A stretch of DNA of 64,000 bases from Betaproteobacteria bacterium. Lineage in GTDB: Bacteria > Pseudomonadota > Gammaproteobacteria > Burkholderiales > Rhodocyclaceae. Every line of letters begins with the position of its first letter. The first letter of the stretch is position 1. The stretch spans positions 62,001 through 126,000 of the forward strand of contig JADJBM010000032.1 of assembly GCA_016703785.1 (NCBI GenBank), in the 5' to 3' direction. The notes under the pieces are model-generated. The model was not told where the DNA came from. It did no database searches and was given only the letters and a program-made list of their open reading frames with translations. Below, piece after piece: positions 45,318-55,464 of this stretch. A program made the translations under genes and the position numbers.

Positions 45318-45372
45318 ATTTCTTTCGACATCCCCAATCTAAGGGGTGCTTACATTACATGGAAACGACACT

Positions 45373-46209
45373 ATGTTCGGCAACTGGCTGAAAACCGCAA
45401 TCCTCATGGCTGGCATCCTGGCGCTATTCGCCGCCGTCGGGGGCGCGCTGGGCGGCGGTCAGGGCATGTTGATCGCGCTGCTCATCGGCGGCGCCATGAA
45501 TTTCTTTGCCTACTGGTTCTCAGACAAGATGGTGCTGCGCATGTACAACGCGCAGGAAGTCGACGAGACTTCGGCGCCGATGCTGTACAACATGGTGCGC
45601 GAGCTGGCGCAGCGCGCCGAACTGCCCATGCCGCGCGTCTACCTCATCGACGAGGCGCAGCCCAACGCCTTCGCCACGGGTCGCAACCCGGAACATGCTG
45701 CGGTGGCGGCCACCACCGGCATCCTGCAGTTGCTGTCGACGCGCGAACTGCGTGGTGTCATGGCTCATGAACTGGCCCACGTCAGGCACCGCGACATCCT
45801 CATCTCGACGATCTCCGCCACCGTCGCGGCGGCGATTTCCAGCCTCGCCAATTTCTTCATGTTCTTCGGCGGCTCGCGCGACGAGCGGCCCAATCCCATC
45901 GTCGGCATCCTGGTGATGATCCTCGCCCCGCTGGCCGCCATGCTGATCCAGATGGCCATTTCGCGCGCCCGCGAATTCGAGGCCGACCGCGGCGGCGCTG
46001 AAATCTCAGGCGACGCCAGCGCACTGGCCGATGCGCTGACGAAGATCGATGCCTACGCCCGCGGCATCCCCATGCACACGGCCGAGACGCATCCGGAGAC
46101 GGCGCAGATGATGATCATGAATCCCCTCTCGGGCGGCGGCCTGCGCGGCCTCTTCAGCACTCATCCGGCAACGGAAGAGCGCGTCGGGCGCCTGCGCGCG
46201 ATGGCCTGA
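45373..46209 (+). CDS. htpX: Membrane protease HtpX
   Basis: A 278-residue membrane zinc protease involved in inner-membrane quality control. There are two N-terminal helices (about 5-50), the active site HELAH at 132-136 with Glu in REFEADRGG, two further helices, and the C-terminal STHPATEERVGRLRAM. ATG 45373 (MFGNWLKT) matches family starts. It ends the def-fmt-htpX run; in related genomes rsmB commonly follows, but here a 7-kb block intervenes. Confidence 0.96.
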   Translation: MFGNWLKTAILMAGILALFAAVGGALGGGQGMLIALLIGGAMNFFAYWFSDKMVLRMYNAQEVDETSAPMLYNMVRELAQRAELPMPRVYLIDEAQPNAFATGRNPEHAAVAATTGILQLLSTRELRGVMAHELAHVRHRDILISTISATVAAAISSLANFFMFFGGSRDERPNPIVGILVMILAPLAAMLIQMAISRAREFEADRGGAEISGDASALADALTKIDAYARGIPMHTAETHPETAQMMIMNPLSGGGLRGLFSTHPATEERVGRLRAMA

Positions 46210-46241
46210 TCGAAAGAGCACATTGAGGGCGGCCGTCCTTT

Positions 46242-46490
46242 CTATTTGGTCTTCGCCTGCAGGTAGGCCAGCACGTCGCCCAGGGTCACCAGTTTGGCGT
46301 AATCGGTCTCTGGAATGTCCACCTTCAGCTTCTCGTGCAGGCCGATCAGGAAGTTGAGCCAATCCATCGAGTCGAGGTCGACCTGATTGCGTAGTGGTTT
46401 GTCGGTGTGAAGGTCGCCCTCTTCTACTTCCGGCGCAATCGTTTTCAAAGTCGCAATCACGGTCGCACGCAGTTCTTCTTCTTTCATCAC
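46242..46490 (-). CDS. Acyl carrier protein
   Basis: An 82-residue acidic protein with the phosphopantetheine attachment site at Ser41 in VDLDSMDWLNFLIGL. It is not the housekeeping AcpP (the usual DSLD is DSMD and no fab genes are near). It is the last gene of the synthetase-E1-E2 operon and overlaps the E2 gene by 4 bp. It probably carries an acyl group delivered by that complex or by a synthetase; this is inferred from context. Confidence 0.88.
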   Translation of the reverse strand: MMKEEELRATVIATLKTIAPEVEEGDLHTDKPLRNQVDLDSMDWLNFLIGLHEKLKVDIPETDYAKLVTLGDVLAYLQAKTK

Positions 46491-47770
46491 AGCTTCTCCG
46501 GTTGTTGCAACAGTTCGCGCAATTCGGCGAGGAGCAGCGCGCCACGATGGCCGTCCGAGACGCGATGGTCAGCGGCCAGGCTTGCCGTCACCGCCGGCAT
46601 GACCGACAGGGCGCCCTTGTCCGCCCAGGCCTGTTCGACGATGCGGCCGAAACCCACCAGCGCCACCTGCGGCGGATAGATCACGCCGTACACCGCCGCC
46701 ACGCCCTGCTCGCCGAGGTTGGTCACTGTGAGGGTCGGATCGGACATTTCGGAGCTGCGCAAGCTGCCCGCGCGTGCCCTCCTCACCAGATCGGTCAGTT
46801 CGCGCATGAGCTGTTCCAGCGGCTTGTCGCCCACATCATGGATCGCCGGTGCAATGAGACCACCCTGCCTGAGCGAGATCGCCACGCCAAGATGCGCAGC
46901 GGCGGCCGGCTGAAAGGCGTTGTCGCGGAAGAAACCGTTCATTTCTGGGAATTTCTTCAGGGCCAGCGCCACGGCCTTCAACTGCACGACCGCCATGAGC
47001 AGCCGCTCGGTGACGGGCTTGCCCGCATTGACGGCGGCAAGCCAGTCGAGCGCCGCCTTCATCGGTACCATTTCCGCCAGATAATAGTGCGGAATCTCGC
47101 GTTTGGAGCGGCTCATGGCGGCGGCGATGGCGCGGCGCATTTCCCCCAGGCGGTCCTTTACCGGTGCAGGTGGCGCCACGGCGCGCTCAACATCTTCCAG
47201 CAGGACGGCGCCACCGGGGCCGCTGGCCGCCACCGTTTCAATGTCTACGTTCAACTCGCACGCCCGCTTGCGTGCCGCCGGAGTGACCGGTCGGCGCGGC
47301 CCATCCGCTGTCGCGAGGGCGGTCGATGTAGGACTCGCGGCTTTGGCCGCGCGCTCGACATCCTCGACCGTCACACCGCCGTCCGGCCCGCTACCGGTGA
47401 TATGCTCGATATCCACGCCGCGCTCTTCGGCATGCTTGCGCGCCGCCGGGGAAATCCGGTGCGCTGCTGTGACGCCTTTCGCGGCAGGGGGCGCCGTCTT
47501 CCTGGTGGCCGGTTCAGGAGTCGATGGCGCCTCTCCGATGCCGTCGAGCGTCGCCAGCACAGCGCCCGTCGGTACGGTCTCGCCGGGATGGACGAGCAGT
47601 TCGCGCACCACGCCGTCGACCCAGATCTCGACATCCACCGCAGCTTTTGAAGTGTCCACGACGGCGACTACCTGGCCCTTCTTCACCGTATCGCCGGGAC
47701 TGACTTTCCATTCCAGCAGCGTGCCCTGGTCCATGTCGGCGCCGAGCGAGGGGAGCTTGAATTCGATCAT
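46487..47770 (-). CDS. Dihydrolipoamide acyltransferase (E2) of a 2-oxoacid dehydrogenase complex
   Basis: A 427-residue E2. The lipoyl domain (1-76) has the lipoylated Lys42 in DTSKAAVDVE. Two tandem peripheral-subunit-binding domains follow (about 100-143 and 158-200), each with SPAARK/TPAARK and a GPDGG or GPGGA core. The catalytic domain (about 204-427) has the His-Asp signature DHRVSDGHRGALL. Two binding domains in one Gram-negative E2 are uncommon. The start MIEFKLPSLG is fixed by the lipoyl domain. It is coupled to E1 beta and to the acyl carrier protein gene by 4-bp overlaps. The acyl substrate is unknown. Confidence 0.92.
   Translation of the reverse strand: MIEFKLPSLGADMDQGTLLEWKVSPGDTVKKGQVVAVVDTSKAAVDVEIWVDGVVRELLVHPGETVPTGAVLATLDGIGEAPSTPEPATRKTAPPAAKGVTAAHRISPAARKHAEERGVDIEHITGSGPDGGVTVEDVERAAKAASPTSTALATADGPRRPVTPAARKRACELNVDIETVAASGPGGAVLLEDVERAVAPPAPVKDRLGEMRRAIAAAMSRSKREIPHYYLAEMVPMKAALDWLAAVNAGKPVTERLLMAVVQLKAVALALKKFPEMNGFFRDNAFQPAAAAHLGVAISLRQGGLIAPAIHDVGDKPLEQLMRELTDLVRRARAGSLRSSEMSDPTLTVTNLGEQGVAAVYGVIYPPQVALVGFGRIVEQAWADKGALSVMPAVTASLAADHRVSDGHRGALLLAELRELLQQPEKL
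47683..47707 (-). repeat. 25-bp dispersed bipartite motif, copy 7
   Basis: Minus strand AAAGTCAGTC, 7 nt, TACGGTGA. It is in sense orientation within the lipoyl-domain codons for KVSPGDTV, a peptide common in lipoyl domains, so this copy may owe something to protein constraint. Confidence 0.6.
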
Positions 47771-48738
47771 TTGCCAAGCAGCTCCCGGACGGCGGCGACG
47801 ATCTTCGGCACCTGTGGCAGCGCGGCCTCCTCCATATGCTTGGCGTAGGGGATCGGCACTTCCGCGCTGCACACTCGCTTCAACGGAGCGTCCAGTTCGA
47901 AGAAGGACTCCTCGGCGATGCGCGCCATGACCTCCGCCGCGAGGCTGCCGCTTTTCCAGCCCTCGTCGATGACCACGGCGCGTCGCGTCTTCTTCACCGA
48001 GACGAAAAGGGTGGCTGTGTCAAGCGGGCGCAACACGCGCAAGTCGACGACTTCCGCATCGATGCCGCTGCCGGCCAGTTCCTCGGCCGCCGCCAGTGTC
48101 TTCGGCAACGAGCCGCCGTAGGTGATCAGCGTGACCGCCTTGCCCTCGCGTCGTACCGCCGCCGAGGCAATGTCGCACTGGAAGTCCCCGGGCAGTTCGT
48201 CTTCCAGGTTGTAGAGCTGGGCATGCTCGAAGATCACCACCGGGTCGGGGTCGGCCAGCGCCGGGGCGAGCATGCCGCGCGCGTCGGCGATCGTCGCTGG
48301 CGCCAGCACCTTGATGCCGGGAATGTGCGCGTACCAGTTCTCCAGGCTGTGCGAGTGCTGCGCGGCGAGCTGGCGGCCGGCGCCGGTGGCCATGCGCACC
48401 ACCAGCGGCACGGAGAACTGGCCGCCCGACATGTGGCGCAGCGCCGCCGCGGTGTTCACGATCTGGTCGAGCGCCAGCAGGCTGAAGTTCACCGTCATCA
48501 CTTCGACGATGGGCCGCAGGCCGCCCAGCGCGGCGCCGATGCCGGCGCCGACGAAGCCCAGCTCGGAGAGCGGCGTGTCGCGGATGCGCTCCGGGCCGAA
48601 TTCATCGAGAAGGCCCTTCGAGCAAGCGTAGGTGCCGCCGTACTTGCCGACGTCCTCGCCCATCAGGAAAACGCGTGGATCGGCGGCGAGCGCCCCGCGA
48701 AGCGCCTGGCGAATGGCCTCGCGGTAGCTCATCTTCAT
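47767..48738 (-). CDS. 2-oxoacid dehydrogenase E1 component, beta subunit
   Basis: A 323-residue transketolase-like subunit starting MSYREAIRQALRGALAADPR after MK. Other marks are VFLMGEDVGKYGGTYACSKG, VEVMTVNFSLLALDQIVN and the C-terminal EVPIPYAKHMEEAALP. It pairs with the alpha subunit to form the thiamine-dependent decarboxylase (pyruvate/acetoin-type). It overlaps both neighbours by 4 bp. Confidence 0.94.
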   Translation of the reverse strand: MKMSYREAIRQALRGALAADPRVFLMGEDVGKYGGTYACSKGLLDEFGPERIRDTPLSELGFVGAGIGAALGGLRPIVEVMTVNFSLLALDQIVNTAAALRHMSGGQFSVPLVVRMATGAGRQLAAQHSHSLENWYAHIPGIKVLAPATIADARGMLAPALADPDPVVIFEHAQLYNLEDELPGDFQCDIASAAVRREGKAVTLITYGGSLPKTLAAAEELAGSGIDAEVVDLRVLRPLDTATLFVSVKKTRRAVVIDEGWKSGSLAAEVMARIAEESFFELDAPLKRVCSAEVPIPYAKHMEEAALPQVPKIVAAVRELLGK

Positions 48739-49732
48739 GATGTCGCTCCCGGCGTGTGTACGTCTTTCAGCAGGTCTTCGATGGGCTCCCAGGGAGAGGC
48801 CTCGGCGAAGGCCACCGCCGCCTGTACTTCGGTATTCGCCTTGGCGTCGAGGGCGAGGAATGTCTCCTCAGTCAGCTTGCCCTCCGCCTTCAGCCGCGCC
48901 GAAAAAGTGTGCAGCGGGCCGCGCTGCTTCCATTGCTCCACCTCGGTCTTGTCGCGGTAGAGCTCGGGGTCGAACATCGAGTGCGCGCGGAAACGGTAGG
49001 TCCGGCATTCCAGAAAGAAGGGGCCGAGCCCGTCCCGCACGTGCCGCACGGCGAGCTTCGTCGCCTCATGCACAGCCACCACGTCCATGCCGTCCGCAGC
49101 CATGGACGGCATGCCGTAGGCCGCCGCCTTGGCGCACAGGTCGGTCTGCGCCTCGGATCGCGCCAGCGCGGTACCCATCGCATACAGATTGTTCTCGCAG
49201 CAGAACAGCACCGGCAATTGCCAGAGTGCGGCGAGGTTCATCGCCTCGTGGAAGGCGCCTTCGGCCATGGCGCCCTCGCCGAAGAAACAGGCGGTGACGT
49301 GCTGCATGTTTTGCAACTTGTCCGCGAGGGCGAAGCCCGCCGCCAGCGGCAGGCCGCCGCCGACGATGGCGTTGCCGCCGTAGAAGCGCGTGGCGGCGTC
49401 GAAGAGGTGCATCGAGCCGCCGCGCCCGCGCGAGCAGCCGTCGCGCTTGCCGAACATCTCCGCCATGATGGCGTTCATGGATACGCCGCGCACCAGTGCG
49501 TGTCCGTGCTCGCGGTAGGTGGCGACGATGTTGTCGTCCGGCTCAAGGGCATGCAGCGCGCCGACCGCGCAGGCCTCCTCGCCGATGTAAAGATGCAGGA
49601 AGCCGCGGATCTTCTGCTCGCCGTAGAGTTCGGCGCACTTTTCCTCCATGCGGCGGATGCGCAGCATGTCGAAGAGCAGCTGTCGGGCGAAGTCCTGCTC
49701 CCAGGGCACCGGACCGGAGGGCGGCGGGGCAA

Positions 49733-49736
<4 letters not shown>
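48735..49736 (-). CDS. 2-oxoacid dehydrogenase E1 component, alpha subunit
   Basis: A 333-residue thiamine-diphosphate-binding subunit. The cofactor motif runs from GEGAMAEG (153-160) to ENNLYAM (181-187); GSMHLFD and TYREHGHALVRG are typical of the PdhA/AcoA group. The C-terminal phosphorylation-loop region RFRAHSMFDP is conserved. Whether the substrate is pyruvate, acetoin or another 2-oxoacid cannot be read from the sequence. It overlaps the synthetase and E1 beta genes by 4 bp. Confidence 0.93.
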
Positions 49737-51493
<1,757 letters not shown>

Positions 51494-51568
51494 CGCGCCC
51501 TCCCTCGCGAATGATGAGGGAATTTTGCGGCGCGGCGCAGCGATTGGACGTTGACCTAGAACAAGGAA

Positions 51569-52981
51569 TCAGGCGACGCGGAAATTCAGGAACTGCCAGG
51601 GGTCGTCGTGATCGAGATCCTCCTCGAACAGCCGACTGCGGTCGGCCAGAGGCGTCCAGTCGGTGTAGGCGCCGACCACCTCGCCGAGATAGGGGCGAAT
51701 GAAGTCGAGGATCGGTTCGTGATCAATCTCCTCGGGCTCGATGACGCCGCGATCCGGATTCTTCAGCGCCCAGATCACCCCGGCCACCACCGGGGCGGTC
51801 ACCTGCAGGCTGGTGGCGCTGTTGTGCGGGCAGAGCGTGCGCGCCTGCTGGATCGACAGACGCGAGCCGTACCAGTACGTCCCCTTGGGGTGACCCATCA
51901 GCAGCACGCCCAGCTCATCCACGCCAGAGACGATTTCGTCCTTCACAAGGCGGTGTTGTGCCTGCATTTTCCAGTTGCGGCCAGCCAGCTCGTGCACCGA
52001 CTGCACGGTGTCGTCCGAGGGGTGGTAGGCATAGTGCACGGTCGGCCGATAGTGTGGGCCGCCGTTGTCGTCGAGGGTTAGATAGTCGGCCAGGGAGATC
52101 GATTCGCTGTGCGTGATGAGGAAACCGTGGATCGGACCGGCCAGCGGCGTCCACGTCCGCACCCGTGTGGCGGCGCCCGGGCGGTTGAGCCAGATCGCCG
52201 CCTTGCAGCCGGCCGCATGGCGGCGGCCGTCCGCCGGAAAATGCCGCTCATGGCTGCCCCAGCCCAGTTCGGCAGGCTGGCAGCCCTCGCCGACGAAACC
52301 CTCGACCGACCAGGTATTGACGAATTCCCCAGGCACCTTGCGCGGTTCGGCCACCTGGGTGTCGCGTTCGGCTATATGGATGGTGCGGATGTTCAGGTCG
52401 CGCGCCAGTTGCGCCCAGCCGGCACGGTCCTTCGGCGTCCCGGCGGGCTGTCCGGTGTCCCGGGCGATGTTGAGCAGGGCGGCCTTCACCAGGTGCGAGA
52501 CCATGCCAGGGTTGGCGCCATGGGTGAGAATGGCTGTTGGCGTGTCGGGCCGCTTGAGCGCCATCGCCGCCTCGCGCAAGGCGTAGTTCGTGCGTGCGTC
52601 GGGCTTGACCGAGGCGTCGGTGTAGCCGCCGGCCCAGGGTTCGATGCAGGTATCGATGTAGAGGGCGCCCAGTTCCTGGCACAGCGCCACGAGGGCGACG
52701 CTGGATACGTCGTTGGAGCAATTCACCAGGAAGTCGCCGCGCGACAGGCACGGTTGCAGCAGGCTGCGGTAGTTGGCAGGCGTCAGGGGGGTGGCATGGA
52801 ATTCGACGCCGTATTCCGCGGCCACCTGGCGTCCGTTTTCATCCCCGGTGACGATGACGATCTGGTCAGGCCGGATATCGATGTGCCGCAGTAACAGGGG
52901 CAGGGTGCCTTGACCGATCGAGCCGAAGCCAACCATGACGATGCGGCCGGCGAAGGCCAGTTCTTTGCGAAACACTCCCAA
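51569..52981 (-). CDS. Homospermidine synthase
   Basis: A 470-residue NAD-dependent enzyme of the saccharopine-dehydrogenase-like fold that makes sym-homospermidine from putrescine. The N-terminal Rossmann motif is MVGFGSIGQGTLPLLL; further marks are NCSNDVSSVALVALCQELG, THGANPGMVSHLVK and MGHPKGTYWYGSRLS. The start is TTG at 52981 or GTG at 52975, after a strong GGGGAGGGG ribosome site. It lies alone between the synthetase operon and a divergent DUF454 gene. Homospermidine would replace or supplement spermidine. Confidence 0.93.
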   Translation of the reverse strand: MGVFRKELAFAGRIVMVGFGSIGQGTLPLLLRHIDIRPDQIVIVTGDENGRQVAAEYGVEFHATPLTPANYRSLLQPCLSRGDFLVNCSNDVSSVALVALCQELGALYIDTCIEPWAGGYTDASVKPDARTNYALREAAMALKRPDTPTAILTHGANPGMVSHLVKAALLNIARDTGQPAGTPKDRAGWAQLARDLNIRTIHIAERDTQVAEPRKVPGEFVNTWSVEGFVGEGCQPAELGWGSHERHFPADGRRHAAGCKAAIWLNRPGAATRVRTWTPLAGPIHGFLITHSESISLADYLTLDDNGGPHYRPTVHYAYHPSDDTVQSVHELAGRNWKMQAQHRLVKDEIVSGVDELGVLLMGHPKGTYWYGSRLSIQQARTLCPHNSATSLQVTAPVVAGVIWALKNPDRGVIEPEEIDHEPILDFIRPYLGEVVGAYTDWTPLADRSRLFEEDLDHDDPWQFLNFRVA

Positions 52982-53151
52982 TCCCCTCCCCTAAAAACCT
53001 TTCCGTGGCCCTCTGGGCGACATGGCTATTTATTACGTAAGGCCACGCAGAATAAGGGAATTTTCCATAAAACGCAATGTTGCCGGACAAATCTGCGACC
53101 GATTGGCGCGGTTGCGTCTTCGGGTCGGGCGGAGCGTAAAATTCCCCTGCC

Positions 53152-53586
53152 ATGCGAAAAACACGGGAAAAGGTCGACTACAGCGCCGATATGAAGCGGC
53201 ACGATTCGCCGGCCGTGCGCCTGCTTTTCGCCGGCTTGGGCACGCTATTCGTGCTACTCGGCATCGCCGGCGCCCTCCTGCCCGTGTTGCCGACAACGCC
53301 ATTTGTGCTGCTTGCCGCCGGGTGCTATGCACGCGCTTCAAGCCGTTTCTACAACTGGCTGCTCAACAACAGGACATTCGGCCCGACCATCCTGGAGTGG
53401 CGGCGTTACCGCAGCATTCCCTGGCGGACCAAGCTGACGGCCATCGCCCTGATGTCCGTGACGCTGGGCATGTCCATCGTCTTCTTCGTACCCTGGCCCG
53501 AGTTGCAAATGGCCCTGGCCTTCTTCGGCCTGCTGCTTGCCACCTACCTTTACCGCATACCCTCGCGCGACCGGCCTGCAAGATAG
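53152..53586 (+). CDS. DUF454 (YbaN-like) inner-membrane protein
   Basis: A 144-residue membrane protein with the family core GLGTLFVLLGIAGALLPVLP, TTPFVLLAAGCYARAS and WRTKLTAIALMS. Three to four hydrophobic helices are predicted. The function is unknown. The start could be ATG 53152 or ATG 53191; no clear ribosome site decides. It is divergent from the homospermidine synthase gene across a 170-bp gap in which no other feature was seen. Confidence 0.82.
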   Translation: MRKTREKVDYSADMKRHDSPAVRLLFAGLGTLFVLLGIAGALLPVLPTTPFVLLAAGCYARASSRFYNWLLNNRTFGPTILEWRRYRSIPWRTKLTAIALMSVTLGMSIVFFVPWPELQMALAFFGLLLATYLYRIPSRDRPAR

Positions 53587-53709
53587 GAACCCCACATGCA
53601 GCCGCCGTTCGGCTTGCTGTTGTTTGGTGGGCAACAGGCTTCGGGCGGTCTGACCAATATGCAGGACAAGGGCCCGGTAACATCCGATTAGTGTATTTTC
53701 CCACCTGAC

Positions 53710-54893
53710 ATGACGGGCTCCCTCAAAACGGATTCGCTGGCCAGCGCCCTGCATCTTGCGGCCGCGGCGGTTGCCGAGGTGATTGCAGGACGCAGCCTGA
53801 ACGAGGCGCTGTCGCAGTGCTGGCGTGGAAAGGGCGCATTGACCGCGGGTCAGCGCGGCGCGGTCCAGGACCTCGCCTACGGCGCACTGCGCCGGTACGG
53901 CCGCGATGATTTCTATTTGTCGAAACTGATGGACAAGACGCCGACGCCCGCGGTTCGTGCCCTGCTGCTTGTGGCGCTCGCGCGGCTTGAAGTGCGGCCG
54001 GATGAGGCGCACACCATCGTCGATCAGGCAGTGGAAGCGGTGCGCGACGTGGCGCGCGGCCAGTACAAGGCGCTGGTAAACGGCGTGCTGCGCAATTTCC
54101 TGCGCCGGCGCGCCGAGCTCGAGGCCGCCGCCCTGCAGGACGACGTCGCTCGCTGGCAGCATCCACGCTGGTGGATCGCACGCTTGCGCCGGGCCCACCC
54201 CGAGGCGTGGCAGGCCATCCTGGAGGCCGGCAACGGCCGGCCGCCGATGACCCTGCGCGTCAATCGGCGCCGTATCACAGCGACTGACTTTCAATCGCGT
54301 CTTGCCGGGGCGGACATCGCGGCGCGCCTGCTGGACTGCGGCGCGCTCCAGCTCGAGCGTCCGTTGTCGGTGGATCGCCTGCCTGGATTCGCCGAAGGAC
54401 TGTGTTCGGTGCAGGATGCCGGCGCGCAGCGTGCAGCGCAGTTGTTGGACATCCATGACGGCATGCAGGTGCTGGACGCCTGCGCCGCGCCGGGCGGCAA
54501 GGCCGCGCACATTCTCGAGACCGCTCGGGTCGACTTGCTGGCGCTGGATACGGATTCGATCGCATCCTTGCCGACGTGCCCTGTTCTGCGACCGGTGTCG
54601 TCCGTCGCCATCCGGACGCCAAGTGGCTGCGGCGCGAATCGGATATCGTGCAGTTCGCACGTGTACAGGGCGAAATTCTCGACGCACTGTGGCGGGTGCT
54701 AGTACCCGGTGGTAAATTGCTGTATGCGACGTGCTCGCTCTTTCCCGAGGAGAACAGTCGCCAGGTCGCGGCCTTCGCCGCGAGACAAGAAGACTGCATG
54801 AGATTGTCCATTGCCGGGCTGCCCGAATTGACGCTGCTGCCTTCCGAGGAACATGACGGTTTCTACTATGCGCTGCTGGAAAAGCAGGCCTAG
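53710..54893 (+). pseudogene. rsmB: 16S rRNA (cytosine-967-C5)-methyltransferase RsmB, with internal deletion and frameshift
   Basis: The N-terminal NusB-like domain and the start of the SAM domain (LDACAAPGGKAAHILETA) run intact to ALDTD at about 54554. The next readable RsmB segment, FDRILADVPCSATGVVRRHP (from 54555), is in another frame. Comparison with E. coli RsmB shows about 36 residues missing, which are the second half of the SAM-binding region. The remaining C-terminus (VPGGKLLYATCSLFPEEN, with catalytic Cys) is intact to 54893. As read, the product cannot bind SAM normally. A deletion of about 106-109 bp, either real or an assembly error, explains it. Confidence 0.88.
54267..54291 (-). 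repeat. 25-bp dispersed bipartite motif, copy 9
   Basis: Minus strand AAAGTCAGTC, 7 nt, TACGGCGC. It is antisense inside rsmB, about 260 bp before the rsmB deletion point. Confidence 0.75.
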
Positions 54894-55464
54894 CCTGGCG
54901 GGGTGGTTCCTCGGCCTGGCGCTGGCGGCGCTGCTGTCGATCGCTTCGCTGGCCGGCGCAGCAGAGATCAAGGTGAAGCACGCCGAGATCTCGCCCGGAG
55001 AGGAATCCTGGCTGCTGGATGCGGAGTTTGCCGTCGATCTTGGCCAACGTCTGGAGGAAGTCGTCGCGCATGGCGTGCCGCTCTATTTCGTCGCCGAATT
55101 CACATTGACCAAGACGCGCTGGTACTGGATTGACGAGCATGTCGCCGGGAAAAAGCAGACTTGGCGGCTTGCCTATCACGCCCTGACCCGGCAGTACCGC
55201 CTGTCTTCCGGTGCGTTGCACCAGAATTTCGCCACGCTGGAGGAGGCGCTGGGTGTGCTGGCGCGCTTGCGCAACTGGCCAGTGGCGGACAGGGGCGCGC
55301 TGAAGGCGGGCGAACCCCACAATGCGGCGCTGCGCCTGATGCTGGACCTCACCCAGCTGCCCAAGCCCCTGCAGGTCGGCGCCATCGGCAACAAGGACTG
55401 GAACCTGCCGGCCGAGGTGAAGCGCTGGAGCTTCACGCCACCGGCCGGCCCGGCAGAAAAATGA
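54868..55464 (+). CDS. DUF4390 exported protein
   Basis: A 198-residue protein (203 if ATG 54853 is used) with a hydrophobic signal segment (WFLGLALAALLSIASLAGAA) and a beta-rich remainder typical of DUF4390, which nearly always sits between rsmB and ntrY. The function is unknown; the context suggests an envelope role tied to NtrY sensing. Its start lies inside the rsmB 3' end and its TGA overlaps the ntrY ATG, so the cluster is read as one operon. Confidence 0.88.
   Translation: MRCWKSRPSLAGWFLGLALAALLSIASLAGAAEIKVKHAEISPGEESWLLDAEFAVDLGQRLEEVVAHGVPLYFVAEFTLTKTRWYWIDEHVAGKKQTWRLAYHALTRQYRLSSGALHQNFATLEEALGVLARLRNWPVADRGALKAGEPHNAALRLMLDLTQLPKPLQVGAIGNKDWNLPAEVKRWSFTPPAGPAEK

Noticed and set aside
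53338..55320. Minus-strand open frame of about 660 codons across DUF454, rsmB and DUF4390
   Set aside because: It spans three genes in antisense and shows no recognisable domain.
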